DNA of 64,000 nucleotides, taken from JAKEFM01 sp035695825 (lineage in GTDB: Bacteria > Planctomycetota > UBA1135 > JAKEFM01). Position 1 is the stretch's first letter. Every line of letters starts with the position of its first letter. The DNA lies in assembly GCA_035695825.1 (NCBI GenBank), contig DASRRH010000022.1, forward strand, positions 124,001 through 188,000, given 5' to 3'. A model generated the notes under the pieces. It ran no database searches and was not told the origin of the DNA. It worked only from the letters and a program-made list of their open reading frames with translations. A program made the position numbers and the translations under genes. This document shows, in pieces, positions 61,390 to 64,000 of this stretch.

Positions 61390-61407
61390 GCCCCCCCGGG
61401 GGGGGGC
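61390..61407 (+). terminator. Poly-C/poly-G hairpin after the beta-oxidation operon
   Basis: Seven-base-pair stem (61390-61396 with 61401-61407) of almost pure C and G, 35 bases past the acyl-CoA dehydrogenase stop. No U-tract; the G run could alternatively form a quadruplex. Confidence 0.4.
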
Positions 61408-61591
61408 GGACCGTTGCACATCCCTCACCCACCAGGTTAAACAAGGGGGGCCAGAGTCGAAGTCGGCGCCGGAGCCGACTTCCCTCCAGGGGGCGCGGGG
61501 GGCCGCGCATGCCCTGGAGGGGGGGGATTCGCTGGCGATCCCGGCCGCTCGGTCGGCCCGGGTTGGGCACGGATACAGGACGGGTGCATCC

Positions 61592-62251
61592 ATGGTGACG
61601 GGAGTCGGCAGGGATGGGTCTTGGGACATGGGATCGGGGCGCCCCTCCGAGCGCTGGCAGGGCGGCGATTCACGAGAGAGCCGGGGTCGTGGCCGAGGGG
61701 GGGCGTCCGACGACCAAGCCCGCCAACAGGCCCTCGCTCAGCTCGCCGCCGACCTCGCCGCGCGCCTCGTCCCCCGGCAGGACGTCGTCCGGGCGATCCT
61801 GCGCCTCGGGCGGGAGGGGTACGTCATGGCCTGGGCGCGGGTCGAGCCCTTCCTCGAGGACCCCGATCCGGCGGTGCGGCGGGCCGCGCTGCAGGTCCTC
61901 GTCTCCGACTGGAAGATGGACCAGTACCGGGAGCGGTGCGAGGAGCTCTGCGACCACGACGCCGACGCGGACGTCCGGCGCTTCGCCTCCACCTGTCTCG
62001 GGATCCTCTACCAGTCGACCGGGGACCGGCGGACGCTCCGCCGCCTCGCCGAGATCGCGCGGCGCGACCACGAGAGCCCCCGCATCCGGGGCGCCGCCTT
62101 CGTCTCGATCCTCCGGGTGATCGGCAAGAAGGGGCGCGACATCCCCTTCATCGGGAACGCCGACGATCTCGCCGCGCGGGTAGACTGGCGTCTCGTCGAC
62201 GCATGCGCGGCCGAGAGGTGGGACGAAGTGCCGATCGGGAAGCAGGGCTGA
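61592..62251 (+). CDS. HEAT-repeat protein, unknown function
   Basis: 219 residues. After a Gly/Arg/Ser-rich lead of about 40 residues, the chain is all-helical with HEAT-like pairs: MAWARVEPFLEDPDPAVRRA ALQVLVSD, CEELCDHDADADVRRFASTC LGILYQST, LRRLAEIARRDHESPRIRGA. Such scaffolds bind proteins. ATG 61592 has a weak AGGACGGG; ATG 61628 is a second choice. It overlaps the MeaB gene by 49 bases, so it is co-translated with the methylmalonyl-CoA mutase chaperone, an association I do not know from other genomes. Confidence 0.72.
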   Translation: MVTGVGRDGSWDMGSGRPSERWQGGDSRESRGRGRGGASDDQARQQALAQLAADLAARLVPRQDVVRAILRLGREGYVMAWARVEPFLEDPDPAVRRAALQVLVSDWKMDQYRERCEELCDHDADADVRRFASTCLGILYQSTGDRRTLRRLAEIARRDHESPRIRGAAFVSILRVIGKKGRDIPFIGNADDLAARVDWRLVDACAAERWDEVPIGKQG

Positions 62252-63234
62252 CCCCCGCGGACGCCGTGCTCCTCCGCGCCTTCTTCGCGGGGGACCGGCG
62301 GGCTTGCGCGCGCCTGATCACGCTCGCGGAGGAGGGGGACCCCTCCTTCTCCCCGCTCTACGACCGCGTCTTCGCCAGGGTCGGGGGGGGGCTCCGGACC
62401 GGCGTCACCGGCCCGCCCGGCTCGGGGAAGAGCACCCTCGTCGACCGCCTGATCGAGGAGGGAAGGCGTCGGGGCCGGAGGGTCGGGGTCGTCGCCGTCG
62501 ATCCGACGAGCCCCTTCACGGGCGGAGCGCTCCTCGGCGACCGCCTCCGGATGAAGGCGGCCCTCGAGGACGAGGGGGTCTTCGTCCGGTCGATGGCGAC
62601 GCGCGGCTCGCTCGGCGGGCTCGCGAAGGCGGCGGTCGAGGCGTGCGACGTGCTCGACGCATTCGGCTGCGGGGAGATCCTCGTCGAGACGGTCGGGGTG
62701 GGGCAGGCCGAGCACGACGTCGTCTCGGCCACGGACACCGTCCTCGTCGTCCTCCACCCGGGGGCAGGAGACGGCGTCCAGGCGATGAAGGCGGGGCTGA
62801 TGGAGATCGCCGACCTCCTCGTCGTGAACAAGTCCGACCTCCCGGGGGCGGACCGGCTCGCCGTCGACGTCGAGGCGGCGCTCGAGCTGGCGGGGAGGCG
62901 GGGGGAGTGGAGGCCCCCCGTCTTGAAGACGGCCGCGACGACCGGGGAGGGGACCGGGGCGCTCTTCGCGGAGATCGAGCGCCACCGCGCGTTCCTCCAG
63001 GAGGGGGGCGGCCTCGAGGCCGCGCGGCGGCGCAAGCGCGCCGAGCACCTCCGGCGGGTCGCGGAGGAGGGAATGCGGGCTATGATCTTCGAAGAGAAGG
63101 GGTACGGGCGGGCGATCGCGCGGGCGCTCGACGGCGGAGGCCGGGGTCCCTACGCGGTCGTGGGAGAGTTCCTCGGACGACTGCGGTCGAGCCTCCCGGA
63201 GGCGGACGCGAGCGAGGCATCCGATGGCCGATGA
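62203..63234 (+). CDS. meaB: Methylmalonyl-CoA mutase-associated GTPase MeaB
   Basis: 343 residues. G3E-family GTPase that protects and reactivates methylmalonyl-CoA mutase. Walker A GVTGPPGSGKST (Lys76), VAVDPTSPFTGGALLGDR (switch I), VETVGVGQAEHDV (Walker B/switch II), VVNKSDLPGAD (base recognition) and the C-terminal dimerisation region. The conserved region starts with LTPADAVLLRAFFAGDRRAC; ATG 62203 lies inside the end of the HEAT gene and GTG 62218 would also do. The stop overlaps the mutase start by 11 bases, as expected for partner proteins. Confidence 0.93.
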   Translation: MRGREVGRSADREAGLTPADAVLLRAFFAGDRRACARLITLAEEGDPSFSPLYDRVFARVGGGLRTGVTGPPGSGKSTLVDRLIEEGRRRGRRVGVVAVDPTSPFTGGALLGDRLRMKAALEDEGVFVRSMATRGSLGGLAKAAVEACDVLDAFGCGEILVETVGVGQAEHDVVSATDTVLVVLHPGAGDGVQAMKAGLMEIADLLVVNKSDLPGADRLAVDVEAALELAGRRGEWRPPVLKTAATTGEGTGALFAEIERHRAFLQEGGGLEAARRRKRAEHLRRVAEEGMRAMIFEEKGYGRAIARALDGGGRGPYAVVGEFLGRLRSSLPEADASEASDGR

Positions 63235-64000
63235 GAACGACCGGTTGCGGGGGCTGCGGGCGAGCTGGGAGCACCGCGCGAAGGGGGCGCCGCCGCGCCC
63301 CGACGCGAAGGAGTTCACGACCCTCTCGGGGGATTCGATCGATCTCCTCTACGACCCGACGAATTCCCCCCCTCCCGACTACCTGCGCGACCTCGGCTTC
63401 CCCGGGGAGTTCCCCTTCACGCGGGGCCCCTACCCGAACATGTACCGGGGCCGCCTCTGGACGATGCGCCAGTTCTCGGGCTTCGGGACGGCCGCCGACA
63501 CGAACCGCCGCTACCGCTTCCTCCTCGAGCACGGCCAGACGGGTCTCTCCGTCGCCTTCGACTTCCCGACCTTGATGGGCTACGACCCCGACCACGCGCG
63601 CGCGCGGGGGGAGGTCGGCCTGTGCGGGGTGGCGATCTCCTCCCTCGCCGACATGGAGACCCTCTTCGAGGACATCCCCCTCGAGCGGATCTCGACCTCG
63701 ATGACGATCAACGGCCCCGCGCCGGTCGTGTGGGCCTTCTACCTCGCCTGCGCGGAGAAGCAGGGGGTCCCGATCGCGAAGGTCCGCGGCACGATCCAGA
63801 ACGACTGCCTCAAGGAGTTCCAGGCGCAGCACGCCTGGCTCGTCCCGATCGAGCCGGCCCTGAAACTCATCGTCGACACCTTCGAGTTCGCCGTGCTGCA
63901 GGCGCCGAAGTTCAACCCCATCTCGATCAGCGGCTACCACATCCGCGAGGCGGGCTCGACCGCCCTCCAGGAGCTCGCCTTCACCCTCGCGAACGGGTTC
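63224..64000 (+). CDS. Methylmalonyl-CoA mutase large subunit, N-terminal part (runs off window)
   Basis: First 259 residues of a roughly 520-560 residue alpha subunit or longer fused mutase. TIM-barrel start: GFPGEFPFTRGPYPNMYRGR, LWTMRQFSGFGTAADTNRRY (CoA-binding), GLSVAFDFPTLMGYDPDHAR, ERISTSMTINGPAPVVWAFY, GTIQNDCLKEF (substrate loop) and PKFNPISISGYHIREAGST. Converts succinyl-CoA and (R)-methylmalonyl-CoA using adenosylcobalamin, completing propionyl-CoA degradation. ATG 63224 overlaps the MeaB stop by 11 bases. The C-terminal B12-binding domain would be beyond 64000 or on a second gene. Confidence 0.95.
   Translation, partial: MADENDRLRGLRASWEHRAKGAPPRPDAKEFTTLSGDSIDLLYDPTNSPPPDYLRDLGFPGEFPFTRGPYPNMYRGRLWTMRQFSGFGTAADTNRRYRFLLEHGQTGLSVAFDFPTLMGYDPDHARARGEVGLCGVAISSLADMETLFEDIPLERISTSMTINGPAPVVWAFYLACAEKQGVPIAKVRGTIQNDCLKEFQAQHAWLVPIEPALKLIVDTFEFAVLQAPKFNPISISGYHIREAGSTALQELAFTLANGF

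Noticed and set aside
61390..61407. G-quadruplex or CRISPR-like poly-C/poly-G element
   Set aside because: It is a single short C/G hairpin after an operon, best read as a terminator-like structure.

Overview
This is a very GC-rich bacterial chromosome segment with dense coding, many 4-nt start/stop overlaps (ATGA, GTGA, TGATG) and frequent GTG starts. The organism appears to be a diderm: several products carry Sec signal peptides or lipoboxes and there are periplasmic-type enzymes. An ECF sigma factor paired with a zinc-finger membrane protein, a CHAT peptidase, beta-helix and HEAT proteins and squalene-cyclase-fold proteins would suit an uncultured Planctomycetota, Acidobacteriota or Myxococcota-like lineage. 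No rRNA or marker gene is present, so the phylum is not settled. The metabolism has archaeal or thermophile-style elements: a fructose-bisphosphate aldolase/phosphatase, a 6-phospho-3-hexuloisomerase and an ADP-forming acyl-CoA synthetase fusion.

Layout. 1-759: fructose-1,6-bisphosphate aldolase/phosphatase (cut by the window edge). 1297-5711: two-component cluster of two receiver-only regulators, a membrane PilJ-like/HAMP histidine kinase and a globin-coupled soluble histidine kinase. 5782-18174: stress and metabolite block with an APH/AAA kinase fusion, two tandem universal stress proteins, a mannose-1-phosphate guanylyltransferase-like enzyme, a MenA-like prenyltransferase, three CBS-pair proteins, a small heat-shock protein and a GNAT/acyl-CoA-synthetase fusion. 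18759-24937: a secreted beta-helix protein and three tandem purple-acid-phosphatase-like paralogues. 25013-28014: glyoxylate shunt operon (malate synthase, isocitrate lyase). 28025-34984: ferric-reductase-like and rhodanese membrane proteins, then glycosyltransferase, truncated adenylate-forming enzyme, sulfatase-like membrane protein and a 5-FCL-like protein. 35452-41597: large secreted glycoside hydrolase, ribose-type ABC binding protein and permease without an ATPase, lipase-like hydrolase. 41706-46152: two squalene-cyclase-fold secreted proteins, then three small or mid-size secreted Cys-containing proteins; the middle one has an in-frame UGA followed by a bacterial SECIS-like hairpin and is a candidate selenoprotein; then tRNA-Ala(CGC). 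46233-52330: large HEAT/beta-helix protein, membrane glycosyltransferase-like pair and small secreted proteins. 52414-57438: ECF sigma factor, membrane protein with two ZAS-like zinc motifs, and an exported TPR-CHAT peptidase. 57540-64000: hexuloisomerase, thiolase, 3-hydroxyacyl-CoA dehydrogenase, acyl-CoA dehydrogenase, HEAT protein, MeaB GTPase and methylmalonyl-CoA mutase (cut by the window edge).

The metabolic genes fit growth on fatty or short-chain acids: beta-oxidation (58150-61355), the methylmalonyl-CoA route for propionyl-CoA (62203-64000), the glyoxylate shunt (25013-28014) and gluconeogenesis through the FBP aldolase/phosphatase. The two items most worth experimental follow-up are the putative selenoprotein at 44940-45749 within a cluster of Cys-containing secreted proteins, and the sigma/anti-sigma/CHAT operon at 52414-57438, which resembles in parts list, but not in composition, the protease-controlled sigma factor of type III-E CRISPR (Craspase) systems.
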